Below are positions 53,601-61,457 of a DNA stretch of 64,000 nucleotides, in pieces (positions within the stretch are counted from its first letter, which is position 1; the number at the start of each line of letters is the position of its first letter). Made by a program: the position numbers and the translations under genes. Source of the DNA: Variovorax sp. SG517 (GTDB lineage Bacteria; Pseudomonadota; Gammaproteobacteria; Burkholderiales; Burkholderiaceae_C). The notes under the pieces are model-generated. The model had not been told where the DNA came from and searched no databases. It saw nothing but the letters and a program-made list of their open reading frames with translations. The stretch is from the NCBI RefSeq assembly GCF_013376045.1, contig NZ_JABMJG010000003.1, positions 372,001-436,000 on the forward strand. Reading direction: 5' to 3'.

Positions 53601-55706
53601 GCAGACCGGCAAGGTCGACAGCGTGCAGTTCGACAGCGACGCCTGGCCGAAGCCGCTGCCGTTGGCCGGCAGCGCGCAGGTGCCCGCGAAGGTGCCGCCG
53701 TTGGGCGTCTGCGAGACGCTGCCTGCGCCGATGACCTGCGCGAAGGCGTCGGTGACGACCACGTTCTGCGCCTCGGATGGGCCGGTGTTGACCACCTCGA
53801 TCTGCCAGGTGACGTCCTGGCCCGCGATCTGGCGGTTGCCAGCGCTGTCGCCGATGCCCACCACGCGCTTGAGCACCTTCACGTCGGCCGCGGTGGCGCC
53901 GTCGTTCGCGCCGGTGCCAAGGCTCACGCAGTCGTTGCCGGTGTTGGCGTCGGGGTCGGCGCCGAGCGTGGGGGCGCCCGCGGGCAGCGCCACGTTCACG
54001 CACATGCTGTTGACGATCTGGCCGCCCGGCGGCAGCGACGGGATGGTGGCGTTCACGATGATGTAGCCGCCGTTGCGCGCGCTGCTGCCGTTGGATGTGT
54101 CCACGCTGATGTCGGCCGAGAGCGTGCGTGTGCAGGTCACGGTGGCCGGGCCGGGCACCGGCGTCGCGGGCGTCGGCACGACGGTGGCGCCGCCCTTGGT
54201 CACCGTGCAGGTGTAGCCGTCGCGCTGCGTGACGCTGTTGATCTGCACGCCGGCCGGCAGGTCGTCCACCAGCTGGATGGTGCTGCCCGCCAGCAGGCGG
54301 GTGCTGCCGAGGTTGGTGCTGCCGACCTGGTAGTCGAAGGCCTGGCCCAGCGGTACGTTGTTCTGCGGCCAGCTGCGGCGCTTGTCGGCGCGGAAGTCGG
54401 TGGCCGACACCGCCACGTCGGCCGGTACGCTGCCGGTGGCCGAGTTGGAGATGGGGCCGGTCGCGCTCACGGTGGCTTCGTTGACGATGCCGGTGCCGGC
54501 CGTCATGGCGATGACCGGAACCACGACGTCGCCGAGCGCCACGTTGGCGCCGCCGCTGCCGCCGATGTTGCTGCGCGTGCAGCTCACCGTCTGGCCGCTG
54601 ACGGAGCAGGTCCAGCCGGTGGACTGCGCGGGCAGCGGCTGGATCGCGAAGTTGGCGGGAATGGTGTCGGTCAGCGTCACGCCCGTGGGAGCGGTACCGC
54701 TGAAGCTCGGGCTCAGCCTGAAGTTGAAGTGCTGGCCCACCAGCAGCTGGCCGCCGTCATGGCTCTTGGCCAGCGCGAGCACGTAGCCCGCGGTCACGGT
54801 CGTGTTGGCGGTGGCGCTGTTGTTGGTGGAAACGCCGTCGCCCACCGAACCCGCGGGCGCCACGGCCGGCTGGTGCGTGATGGTGGAGCCCGCGCCCGCG
54901 GTGACCACGGCGTTGATGCTGTAGGTGCGGGTGTTGCTGCCGGCACCTGCGGGCGTGGCCGGCACGTTGCACGTCAGCTGGCTGCCGCTGATCGAGCAGC
55001 CCGAAGGCAGGCCGCTGCCCGAGACCGACAGGCCCGTGGGAATCGGGTAGGTCAGCGTCGAGCCCGTGCTGGTGTCGGGACCGTTGTTGGTGACGGTGAA
55101 GACGATCGGCACCGTGGAGCCGCTCGGAGCGGTGGCCGGTGCGCTGATCGACACCGCCACGTCGGCGCCCTGGTTCACGGTGATGATCTTGGTCTCGCTG
55201 GAGCCGCCACCGCTGGGCTCGGCCTTCACTGTCAGCGTGCCCTGCGAGACCGTGCGCAGCAGCACCTCGAAATTGCGCTGCTGGTTCGCGGCGAGCGTGA
55301 TGCCCGAGCAGGTCAGCGTGCCGGGGCCGGCGGCGCCAACGGACACGTCGGCCGAGCAACTGCCTACGGGAACAGTGCCGGTGCCCATGTAGATGCTGTT
55401 GGCGGGAATCGTGTACGTGAACGAAGCGCCCGGCGCGCCGATCGGCAGGCTGTCGCTCTCGGCGATGGTGACGGTGCTCGTCACCGTACCGCCGGCGGGA
55501 AGGATGTCCGGCGAATGCACCAGGCTCGACACCTGCGGCACCGCGTGCGCGGCGGTGGCGAGCAGCAGCGCCGCAAGAGGCGCTGCGAGCCGCGCGGCAA
55601 GGTGCGCCGTGCGGCGGCGCCAATGGCCGTGCCGCGGACTCGCGGCGCTGGAAGACACGTCGCGCCGCGCCTGCGCGTGCGACAGATTCGATGGGGTCCT
55701 GAACAT
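47610..55706 (-). CDS. Giant exported DUF11 / SdrD-B repeat protein
   Basis: Exported protein of 2698 residues. ATG 55706 has GAGG six bases upstream; signal peptide of about 55 residues with an extended N-region (RRRTAHLAARLAAPLAALLL, cut after AHA). Residues about 60-1215 hold roughly seven DUF11-like beta-sandwich domains (phrases such as TNNGPDTSTG, VNTGPSEAQNVVVTD, LRNNGPDSAETTSFTD). From about 1218 come SdrD-B-like domains starting GRVYEDLNGNG; nine D-x-[ND]-x-[DN]-G-type loops suggest calcium binding. After a further DUF11-like domain and the ninth loop near residue 2490, the C-terminus (about 2600-2690) looks like a degenerate OmpA fold. No LPXTG or autotransporter domain. Likely an adhesin or surface filament, partnered with the next gene. 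Confidence 0.8.
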   Translation of the reverse strand: MFRTPSNLSHAQARRDVSSSAASPRHGHWRRRTAHLAARLAAPLAALLLATAAHAVPQVSSLVHSPDILPAGGTVTSTVTIAESDSLPIGAPGASFTYTIPANSIYMGTGTVPVGSCSADVSVGAAGPGTLTCSGITLAANQQRNFEVLLRTVSQGTLTVKAEPSGGGSSETKIITVNQGADVAVSISAPATAPSGSTVPIVFTVTNNGPDTSTGSTLTYPIPTGLSVSGSGLPSGCSISGSQLTCNVPATPAGAGSNTRTYSINAVVTAGAGSTITHQPAVAPAGSVGDGVSTNNSATANTTVTAGYVLALAKSHDGGQLLVGQHFNFRLSPSFSGTAPTGVTLTDTIPANFAIQPLPAQSTGWTCSVSGQTVSCTRSNIGGSGGANVALGDVVVPVIAMTAGTGIVNEATVSATGPISNSATGSVPADVAVSATDFRADKRRSWPQNNVPLGQAFDYQVGSTNLGSTRLLAGSTIQLVDDLPAGVQINSVTQRDGYTCTVTKGGATVVPTPATPVPGPATVTCTRTLSADISVDTSNGSSARNGGYIIVNATIPSLPPGGQIVNSMCVNVALPAGAPTLGADPDANTGNDCVSLGTGANDGATAADVKVLKRVVGIGDSAGNRQIAGQDVTWQIEVVNTGPSEAQNVVVTDAFAQVIGAGSVSQTPNGGTFAGTCALPANGSGFGQASLSNCTLSTLPVCRASTDPASALPLCPVIQVVAKHYGDGASATDHGFQINNTANALATTPADPDLGNNNGSASAFLLARTDVTVTKSASPASVPVGQLLTYTLTARNQSLAQGSLSRAYDVHVVDTLPANLMFISATASGGGNCSTKPNTTQPTGTGTTNNQLECAWTSLDRNVQQTVTVQVRPLYVLNGSTVTNTAQVSTATPEINTANNSAAVPATITAPVYDLVVTKRDDVDPVNVGDDVGYTITVSNNSASTAEDVRMVDTLPLPGPNGEAPPTLVSVSIPANAPAGTTFALASGAAIGSAGGQIVFTIPTLGGTGATSTGDLNTLQFRVVLRGVSRGTFQNNAKVDFFDAARNAFDTVQGNNAVAENTTFRFKADVQVVSKAAVSSGTAAPVTTASSAVPFDWLVQLRNNGPDSAETTSFTDTLPAPLVLAGTPVFTVTGGSFTPAAPTCTGTAGSTAVSCAITSMPANGTATVRIPVRFSGAAPANGTVLTNRAHIVTTGSGDTNGGTDPDGGNNFNDGSVTLQNSALSGRVYEDLNGNGLIDGGEPAIAGVTIRLSGTDSAGNPIALTTTTDAGGNWSFTVPAGTYSVVEDQPAAYLPGITRAGTVSGAGSTPGTVPPGTGNGPNGSNANRIDNIVLGTGGASSANNFGEVRASSLAGRVYQDADYNGSSSAGDPSIAGVTVTLTGTDMYGNPVSLTTTTATGTGNYAFNNLTPGNYTLTETQPAGFVDGTDAAGSAGGTAGNDVVSAITLASNVNGTGYNFGEQLTRITTRVFVDGNNDGVPQAGDTGIPNVELRLTGTDAAGNPVNLLAVATGTTGAYEFRNVPPSGAGGYTITETQPANFAPGKANNNGQPGTPQGGGNVITGVTVSGTNVPSTQGEYWFGELLPGGISGRVYYDRDGNGAQGAPATEPGLAGVTITLTGTDVNGQAVSRTTTTDASGDYSFPNLAPGSYAVTEARPAGYLPGITRAGTVSGAGSTPGSVPTSGSGVTNGPNGSTANVIQNIVLGAAGAGSAGNNFSAVKPASLSGYVYADVAPSNGTRDTGEPGIAGTTIRVTGTDFQGNAVDRTVQTAADGRYLVDALTPGTYQIDETQPAGVADGPESLGTVGGAPRGTANPGGTNDRFGGLALVSEDAGIDYNFGERGGQIAGWVYVDTNNDGVRQPTEAGIAGVTLTLTGRSASGLAVNATVVTDANGRYVFTGLLPADAAGYTLRETQPVTYADGLDAVGTVEGAATGTLGNDVVSAIAYRGGNGDNYNFGERGASLAGTVYNDANRNGKREPQDLPIAGVTITLTGTDAAGQPVTRTAVTDANGRYELPGLPLPGSGGYTVTETQPSGYDEGIAIPGTLGGTAQGTNQIRVSFTGLEANGTGYDFTEHSNQPASLTGTVWFDQNHNRSRESGEGQGEGWTVELMRCADGGNACAENAATVLYTVTTNADGSYRFGDLTPGEYRVRFRSPDGRVVGGVWPTDAAQNGANGPYPTPAASDPRFSIKVRVTAGANIQKQDLPYDPGGVVYDSVGGTPVPGAVVKLVGPPGFDPAQHLLDGRDSYTTGANGYYDFFVLPGAPAGEYRLAITPPGAYLPSTMYPPAAGALGTQSCAAPANGPAPAQTNPCVVSPGAALVTGAGYYLVFNMPGGGGQHVVANNIPLDPSNATLIELRKTTSKLTVKKGELLPYRITARNTRSTTVPGVAVVDTLPPGFRYIQGSLSVRTLPGGVALPVIPQVNGRQVVVPGQNFAPNETKEYLMVAGVGVGVGEGEFVNQVVATQGVGGRTLSNLATAAVRVVPDALFDCTDVIGKVYDDRNANGYQDDGEPGVANVRIATVNGVLATTDAEGRYHIACAAIPKEGTGSNLVLKLDERTLPSGYRTTSENPAAERATRGKVLKINFGATVHRVVRLALQGAAFDDGAATLRAAFAGELDRTVAVLAEKTSVLRLAYKAAPGEPASLGRDRTDAVKAAVLSRWKQLGEQRASRKEPPLFNLDVEIELVPAAASSEEVKP
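50680..50732 (-). repeat. Internal DNA repeat in the giant gene, copy B
   Basis: 53 bases that match 51781-51833 with only two differences; encodes the GITRAGTVSGAGSTPG stretch of the fourth SdrD-B domain. Suggests recent duplication or gene conversion between domains 1 and 4. Confidence 0.8.
51781..51833 (-). repeat. Internal DNA repeat in the giant gene, copy A
   Basis: Partner of 50680-50732; encodes the same GITRAGTVSGAGSTPG stretch in the first SdrD-B domain. The surrounding PNGSNANRIDNIVLG and PNGSTANVIQNIVLG blocks are also alike. Confidence 0.8.
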
Positions 55707-55875
55707 CCCGTCCCTCGTGATGGCTCTGTGTTGGCCGGGCACCGTTTCTTGTGGCGCCGCGAAGGCGGCAGGTGCTCCGGAAAGGGCGGGATTCTTCGGC
55801 GCCACCCCGAGAGGCGCCTTTGCGATTCAGGACGAAAGCTTTGCCAGTGATGACATTTGTTTACTAATGCAACAT

Positions 55876-55903
55876 AATGTGAACCAAATGTGAACTAATT
55901 CAC
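55876..55903. promoter_or_regulatory. Candidate operator between the giant gene and its response regulator
   Basis: AATGTGAAC occurs at 55876-55884 and 55887-55895, period 11 bases (one helical turn), in an AT-rich island unusual for this DNA. The second copy also forms GTGAA-CTAA-TTCAC (55890-55903). It is 38 bases before the regulator's ATG and about 170 upstream of the giant gene's start. An AraC-type activator binding site on tandem repeats is plausible. Confidence 0.45.
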
Positions 55904-55940
55904 GCTGCGTTTCGGCGACGCACTTCTACGCTCGACGCCC

Positions 55941-56795
55941 ATGTCCTACTGGTCGACAACGCCGCCCCGGCGCGCGCACATCCTCGTCATCGACGACAAC
56001 ATCGAAGAGCTGCAGTTGCTGCTCGGCGTGTTGCGCGAGGCGGGGCACCGCATCAGCCTGGCGTTCGATGCGCTGGAGGGCTATCGCAGGGCGACCGCAT
56101 TGCAGCCCGACCTGGTGCTGCTCGACGTGCGCATGGGCGCCACCGACGGCTTCGCGACCTGCCGGTTGCTGAAGGCCGACCGCACGACGGCACGCATCCC
56201 GGTCATCTTCGTGACCTCTTCGAGCACGGTGGAAGAGCGCCTCACGGGCCTGCGCGAAGGCGCGGTCGACTACATCCTCAAGCCCTTCGAGCCGGCGGAA
56301 GTGCTCGCGCGCGTGGCCGTGCACCTTGCGCTCGCAAGCTGCAGGCACCAGGCGCAGGCCTGCATGGAAGAGGCCGACAGCGCGCTCGAGCACGCCAGGG
56401 GCGAACCTGGCGCCGACCATGCCGACCATGCTGACCATGCTGACCGTGTGCTCGCGCAGGCGGTCGAACGGCTGATAAGGGCCGACCTGGCCAAGGTGCC
56501 CACGTTGCCCGCGCTGGCCGCGAGCGTGGGCACGCACGAGAAGCGCCTGTCGCGCGTGTTCCGGGAGCGGACGGGCCGCACGGTGTTCGAGTTCGTGCGC
56601 GAGGCGCGCCTTGCGGAGGCGCAGCGGCTGCTTGCGAACTCGGCGCTCAGCGTGGAGGAAGTGGCGCTGGCCGTCGGCTTCTCGGGCGCAGCGAATTTCT
56701 CGACCGCATTCCGCGAACGCTTCGGCAGCACGCCCACCGCCTTTCGCCAGGCGCGGCTGGCCCCGGTCGCGCCGCCGTCGGTGCCTTCGGCCTGA
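55941..56795 (+). CDS. Response regulator with AraC-type DNA-binding domain
   Basis: Protein of 284 residues. Receiver at 13-130 (ILVIDDN, phosphoacceptor Asp62 in LVLLDVRMGATDG, Thr in VIFVTSSS, Lys in YILKPFEP). A linker contains the triplet HADHADHAD, encoded by a nine-base tandem repeat (GACCATGCC/T). The C-terminal AraC domain has both HTH motifs (LPALAASVGTHEKRLSRVFR and VEEVALAVGFSGAANFSTAF, then RFGSTPTAFR). The next gene, 18 bases on, is its probable kinase; the divergent giant gene is its probable target. Confidence 0.9.
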   Translation: MSYWSTTPPRRAHILVIDDNIEELQLLLGVLREAGHRISLAFDALEGYRRATALQPDLVLLDVRMGATDGFATCRLLKADRTTARIPVIFVTSSSTVEERLTGLREGAVDYILKPFEPAEVLARVAVHLALASCRHQAQACMEEADSALEHARGEPGADHADHADHADRVLAQAVERLIRADLAKVPTLPALAASVGTHEKRLSRVFRERTGRTVFEFVREARLAEAQRLLANSALSVEEVALAVGFSGAANFSTAFRERFGSTPTAFRQARLAPVAPPSVPSA

Positions 56796-56813
56796 CGCGC
56801 CACGGCAAAGGCG

Positions 56814-59129
56814 GTGACCACCCCGGGCCTTCGCGGCACTCGCGCGCTCCTGCTGTTCGCCTTCTTCTGGCTGGTGGCGCTGGCCGCGGCCCGCGCGGAC
56901 GTGCTGCGCATCGACGACGAGACCCGCTGGCCCATTGCGCTCGACACGCGCGTCGAGGTGTTCGAGGACACCGGCGCGCAACTGACGCTGGACGAGGTCG
57001 ACGCGCTGCAGGGCGACGCACCCGCCGGCTTCCAGCCCGGCACGCCCGCGCGCATGCGGCCGGGCTTTTCGAAGTCGGCGTTCTGGCTGCGGCTGACCGT
57101 GGTGAACGGCACCGACGCGATCCAGCCGCTGCGGCTGGTGCTCGACGCGACATGGCTGCAGCACGTCGATTTCCATGCCCGCCGCGAACTCGCGGGCTGG
57201 GCCAGTTGGACGCACGAGCAGGCCGGCGTGTCTGTGCGTCCGAGCAGCGCGCGCGACCGTGACCGCGTGCCCACGCTGAACCTCGACCTGCGCCCCGGCG
57301 AGCAGGCGCGCGTGCTGGTGCGCGTGCGCACGGACAGCAGCGTCAAGCTCGTGCCGAGGCTGTATTCGGCGGACGCATGGCGCGCGTCCGAAAGCTGCCG
57401 CGCGCTGCTCGACGGCCTGCTCATCGGCGGCCTGCTGGTGCTGTCGGTGTATTCGCTGTCGCTGTGGGTCATCTCGCGCAATTTGGCGATGGCGGTGCAG
57501 AGCATGGGATTCGCGCTGGTGGCGCTCTACGAGAGCGCCTACCGCGGCCACGCGCGGCTCGCGCTGTGGCCCGAGAGCATCGAGTGGAGCTACCGCGCGG
57601 CGGGCGTCACCGCCGGCTGCTGCGTGCTGTCGCTGATGTTCTACCTGTACACCATGTCGCGCCGCGGCCCGGTGCGCGTGCCCGGGCTTCGCTGGCTGGT
57701 GGTGCTCGCGCTGGTGCAATGCGTCGTGGTGCTGGGCACGCTCTTCGGACCCTACGCGCCCTTCGCGACGGCGGGCACGCTGAGCGCGCCGCTGGTGGTG
57801 CTGTCGCTGACCGTCAGTACCTTCATCTACATGCGCCGCGCGGGGCCCGGCGGGCGGCTGGCGTTCCCGGTGATGACCATCGTCGCCGTCGGCGTGTGCC
57901 TGCGGCTGGTCGAGCTGACGATGCCCTCGCACATGATTCCCGGCTTCGACGCCTACGCGCTGGGCTTCCCGGGCATGCTGGTCGGCCTGGTGGCGCTGGC
58001 GGTGTGGGCGCACCACCTCTCGCGCCAGCGGCATTCCGCCCAGCGCTCGCTGGCGCACTGGCAGGCGGAAGAGCAGCAGCGGCTGCGCGAGGAGGTGGAG
58101 CGCAAGACGCACGCGCTGAACGCGGCGCTGGAACAGGCCGAGCAGCAGTCGCGCGAGCAGACGCAGCTGCTGGCCTACATCAGCCACGACCTGCGCGCAC
58201 CGCTGTCGACCATCATCGGCAACGTGCGCCGGCTCAACGACGACGGCTCCGTGCAGCCCGAGCGGCTGCAGGCCATCGAGCGCAGCGCCGCCTACCAGTT
58301 CGCGCTCATCGACGACCTGCTCGACTACGCCAGGAGCGAGCTGCTGCCGTTTTCCTTCGAGTCGAAGGCGGTGCACCTGCGCGCGCTGATCGACGACGTC
58401 GCGCAGTACGCCGACACCCTCGCGCAGCGCCAGCACAACCGCTTCGAGCTCGACGTGCTGGGCGCGCTGCCCACCGCCGTGTACCTCGACAGCAAGCGCT
58501 TCCAGCAGCTGTTGCTGAACCTGCTGTCGAACGCCGCGAAATTCACGCGCGACGGCAAGATGGGCCTGCGCGTGCAGGCTAGGCCGCGCCAGGATTCATG
58601 GCGGCTGGAGTTCGACGTGTGGGACAGCGGCGTGGGCATCGAGAAGGAAGACCAGGCGCGCATCATGCGGGCCTTCGAGCAGGGCGCGCCCAGCTCGAAC
58701 GGCCACGGCCTGGGGCTGACGATCGCGCGGCGCATCGTGCAGAACATGGGCGGACGGATGCAGCTGGAGAGCCGCCGCAACCTGGGCACGCGCGTGCGCT
58801 TCTCGGTGATCGTGAGAGAGGCGCCGAAGGAGCTGGTGCCCTTCGTCGCGAAGCCGCCGCAGCGCCCCGCACAGCCTGCGACCGCCCCGGCCCCCGCGCC
58901 CAGGCGCGTGCCGGTACCCGCGATCGCGCCGCTGCCCGCGGCGGTGCTCGACGAACTCGAAACGCTCGCGCGCGACGGCCGCTGGAGCGACCTGCACGAA
59001 TGGGCCGACAGGCTCGCGGCCGATACGCGCCATTCGGCGCTGGTCGAGGCGGTGCGGCACGCACTCGACCTGCTCGACTTCGAGCACATCCGGCTGCTGG
59101 CGCGCGCGACGCCGAACGCGAGCCAGTGA
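56814..59129 (+). CDS. Membrane sensor histidine kinase with 7TMR-DISM sensor module
   Basis: Kinase of 771 residues, GTG start at 56814 after AAAGG. Signal peptide (LLLFAFFWLVALAAARA); periplasmic beta-sandwich about 30-190 in the style of 7TMR-DISMED2 (SKSAFWLRLTVVNGTDAIQP); seven membrane helices about 195-400; coiled coil (EEVERKTHALNAALEQAEQQ); HisKA His458 in YISHDLRAPLSTIIG; HATPase NLLSNAAKFTRDG, VWDSGVGIEKED, NGHGLGLTIARR. A C-terminal ~90-residue helical extension follows a Pro/Ala linker. The DISM module usually binds carbohydrate or similar ligands outside the cytosol. Pairs with the AraC-type regulator. Confidence 0.88.
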   Translation: MTTPGLRGTRALLLFAFFWLVALAAARADVLRIDDETRWPIALDTRVEVFEDTGAQLTLDEVDALQGDAPAGFQPGTPARMRPGFSKSAFWLRLTVVNGTDAIQPLRLVLDATWLQHVDFHARRELAGWASWTHEQAGVSVRPSSARDRDRVPTLNLDLRPGEQARVLVRVRTDSSVKLVPRLYSADAWRASESCRALLDGLLIGGLLVLSVYSLSLWVISRNLAMAVQSMGFALVALYESAYRGHARLALWPESIEWSYRAAGVTAGCCVLSLMFYLYTMSRRGPVRVPGLRWLVVLALVQCVVVLGTLFGPYAPFATAGTLSAPLVVLSLTVSTFIYMRRAGPGGRLAFPVMTIVAVGVCLRLVELTMPSHMIPGFDAYALGFPGMLVGLVALAVWAHHLSRQRHSAQRSLAHWQAEEQQRLREEVERKTHALNAALEQAEQQSREQTQLLAYISHDLRAPLSTIIGNVRRLNDDGSVQPERLQAIERSAAYQFALIDDLLDYARSELLPFSFESKAVHLRALIDDVAQYADTLAQRQHNRFELDVLGALPTAVYLDSKRFQQLLLNLLSNAAKFTRDGKMGLRVQARPRQDSWRLEFDVWDSGVGIEKEDQARIMRAFEQGAPSSNGHGLGLTIARRIVQNMGGRMQLESRRNLGTRVRFSVIVREAPKELVPFVAKPPQRPAQPATAPAPAPRRVPVPAIAPLPAAVLDELETLARDGRWSDLHEWADRLAADTRHSALVEAVRHALDLLDFEHIRLLARATPNASQ

Positions 59130-59184
59130 GCGGGCTTCGGCCTGGCAGCCGCCGAAGCTCTCGCAGCCGCCGAAGCGCCCGCAG

Positions 59185-59415
59185 CTATTGCGGCGAGGCC
59201 GGTGCCTGCGCTTGCGGCGGTGGTGTCTGTGCCTGCTGCTGGGTCTGCTGCGCGTCGGGCGCATCGGACCCAGCGACCGGCTCGCTTTCGGCGTGATGCT
59301 TTATCGCGATGCCCTTGACGAGGTGGCGGGGCAGGTGGTGAGTCTTGCGCAACTGGGCCAGCGCCTCGCTGCGCGCCGGCTCGCAAACCGGTAGAAACAT
59401 GTGCAAAACGCTCAT
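59185..59415 (-). CDS. Small protein with Gln/Pro-rich tail, function unknown
   Basis: Protein of 76 residues (MSVLHMFLPVCEPARSEALA, RKTHHLPRHLVKGIAIKHH) ending in a Gln/Pro/Ala-rich tail (QQTQQQAQTPPPQAQ). No signal peptide. The ATG at 59415 is the first Met with plausible upstream spacing; no strong ribosome-binding site. Convergent with the sensor kinase and divergent from the oxidoreductase operon, whose own start is at 59628. No family recognised. Confidence 0.5.
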   Translation of the reverse strand: MSVLHMFLPVCEPARSEALAQLRKTHHLPRHLVKGIAIKHHAESEPVAGSDAPDAQQTQQQAQTPPPQAQAPASPQ

Positions 59416-59627
59416 GGTGTCGTCCCGTGGAGTAACCGGCGGACATTGTGAGCGCATGAAGTCCGCAACGGGGGAATCGCCCTCCCGGCGCAGATGCTTT
59501 GGCCGGCCCGCGCGGCTGCGGGATTCCACCAAGATTGCGCTTCCGCGCGCGGGGCGCATACTCCGCCAAAAGCGCCACAAGCCACTCGTCGGCCCCTGCG
59601 GGGTTCCGGGCGACAGCCAGGAGACAC

Positions 59628-61457
59628 GTGTTGCAGCGAACGAACATTGCCAACCCGGCCTACTTTCACAAGGTCGTCGATTGCCAGTACGCCTGCCCGG
59701 CGCACACTCCCGTCCCCGAATACATACGCATGATCGCGCAGCGCCGATACGGCGATGCGTACATGGTCAACTGGGTTTCCAACGTCTTCCCCGGCATCCT
59801 GGGGCGCACCTGCGACAGGCCCTGCGAGCCGGCCTGCCGGCGCGGGCGTGTGGAAGAAAGCAATACAGAGGCGCCGGAGCCGGTGGCCATCTGCAGGCTC
59901 AAGCGTGTGGCCGCGGACATGAAGGAGGACGTGCGCGCACGCATGCCCAAGCCCGTGCCGAAGAACGGCAAGCGCGTGGCCTGCATCGGCGCGGGGCCGG
60001 CCTCGCTCACCGTGGCACGCGACCTGGCGCCGCTGGGCTACGAGGTCACGGTGTTCGACGGCGAGGCCAAGCCCGGCGGCTTCATCCGCACGCAGATACC
60101 GCGCTTCCGCCTGCCCGAATCGATCATCGACGAGGAGACGGGCTACGTGCTCGACCTGGGCGCGGAGTTCCGCGGCGGCGAGCGCATCGATTCGATGAAG
60201 GCGCTGATGGGCCAGGGCTGGGACGCGATCTTCGTCGGCTGCGGCGCGCCGCGCGGACGCGACCTCGACATTCCGGGCCGCAAGGAAGCCGCGGCCAGCA
60301 TCCACATCGGCATCGACTGGCTGAGCTCCGTCTCTTTCGGCCACGTGAGCAGCATCGGCCGGCGCGTGATCGTGCTGGGCGGCGGCAACACGGCCATGGA
60401 CTGCTGCCGCTCGGCCCGGCGCCTGGGCGGCAGCGACGTGAAGGTGATCGTGCGCAGCGGCTTCGACGAGATGAAGGCCTCGCCCTGGGAGAAGGAAGAC
60501 GCCGCGCACGAGGGCATCCCGATCATCAACTTCCACGTGCCCAAGGCCTTCGTGCACGACGACGGCAAGCTCGTGGGCATGCGCTTCGAGATCGTCAAGG
60601 CGGTGTACGACGACAAGGGCCGCCGCACGCTGGAGCCCACGGGCGAGCCCGAGGCGTACTTCGAATGCGACGAGGTGCTGGTGGCGGTGGGCCAGGAGAA
60701 TTCGTTCCCGTGGATCGAGCGCGACTGCGGCATCGACTTCGACAAGTGGGGACTGCCCCTGCTGGATGCGACCACCTTCCAGTCGACGGTGCCCAACGTG
60801 TTCTTTGGCGGCGATGCGGCCTTCGGGCCGAAGAACATCATCACCGCGGTGGCCCACGGCCACGAGGCCGCGGTGTCCATCGACAAGCTGCTGCGCTCGG
60901 AGCCGATCGAGGTCCGTCCACCGCCGATGACCAACCTGGTGTCGCAGAAGATGGGCATCCACGAGTGGAGCTACGACAACGACACCTCCAACGACCTGCG
61001 CTACAAGGTGCCCTGGGCCAAGGCCGAGGCGGCGCTGGCGAGCATCCGCGTGGAAGTGGAGCTGGGCTTCGACGCCGCCACCGCCTTCAAGGAGGCCGCG
61101 CGCTGCCTCAACTGCGACGTGCAGACGGTGTTCAACGAGCCCGCCTGCATCGAATGCGATGCGTGCGTGGACATCTGCCCGATGGACTGCATCAACTTCG
61201 TCGAAAACGCCGATGAAGAGAGCCTGCGCCCGCGGCTGAAGGCGCCCGCGCTGAACCTGGCGCAGGACCTGTACGTGTCCGGCGGATTGAAGACGGGCCG
61301 CGTGATGGTGAAGGACGAAGACGTCTGCCTGCACTGCGGCCTGTGCGCCGAGCGCTGCCCGACCGGCGCGTGGGACATGCAGAAGTTCCTGCTGAAGATG
61401 ACGCTCGCGGGCCAGGAGAAGGCCACGGAACCGCAAGTCCGGAAGGAGGCCGCATGA
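59628..61457 (+). CDS. GltD-like FAD/NAD(P)H oxidoreductase with ferredoxin domain, electron-transfer subunit of 2-oxoacid oxidoreductase
   Basis: Flavoprotein of 609 residues. Start GTG 59628 with AGGAG five bases upstream. N-terminal iron-sulfur segment with Cys-rich CQYACPAHTPVPEYI and CDRPCEPACRRG; FAD site CIGAGPASLTVARDLAPLG; NAD(P)H site VIVLGGGNTAMDCCRSA; FAD-binding C-terminal block VFFGGDAAFGPKNIITAVAHG. At the end are two 4Fe-4S motifs, CIECDACVDICPMDC and CLHCGLCAERCPTGA. It resembles glutamate synthase small chain plus a 2[4Fe-4S] ferredoxin. Coupled by ATGA to the alpha subunit gene, so it probably links NAD(P)H to the ferredoxin-type oxidoreductase. Confidence 0.85.
   Translation: MLQRTNIANPAYFHKVVDCQYACPAHTPVPEYIRMIAQRRYGDAYMVNWVSNVFPGILGRTCDRPCEPACRRGRVEESNTEAPEPVAICRLKRVAADMKEDVRARMPKPVPKNGKRVACIGAGPASLTVARDLAPLGYEVTVFDGEAKPGGFIRTQIPRFRLPESIIDEETGYVLDLGAEFRGGERIDSMKALMGQGWDAIFVGCGAPRGRDLDIPGRKEAAASIHIGIDWLSSVSFGHVSSIGRRVIVLGGGNTAMDCCRSARRLGGSDVKVIVRSGFDEMKASPWEKEDAAHEGIPIINFHVPKAFVHDDGKLVGMRFEIVKAVYDDKGRRTLEPTGEPEAYFECDEVLVAVGQENSFPWIERDCGIDFDKWGLPLLDATTFQSTVPNVFFGGDAAFGPKNIITAVAHGHEAAVSIDKLLRSEPIEVRPPPMTNLVSQKMGIHEWSYDNDTSNDLRYKVPWAKAEAALASIRVEVELGFDAATAFKEAARCLNCDVQTVFNEPACIECDACVDICPMDCINFVENADEESLRPRLKAPALNLAQDLYVSGGLKTGRVMVKDEDVCLHCGLCAERCPTGAWDMQKFLLKMTLAGQEKATEPQVRKEAA

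Noticed and set aside
46884..55850. A 2988-codon open frame on the plus strand, antisense to the giant gene and part of the barrel gene
   Set aside because: It is a GC-skew shadow: its product is Arg/Gly/Val/His-rich without domains, while the minus strand shows a signal peptide, clear repeat domains and coupled translation.
56395..56450. Nine-base tandem repeat in the response regulator considered as a phase-variation tract
   Set aside because: The unit length is a multiple of three, so slippage would change linker length but not the frame.
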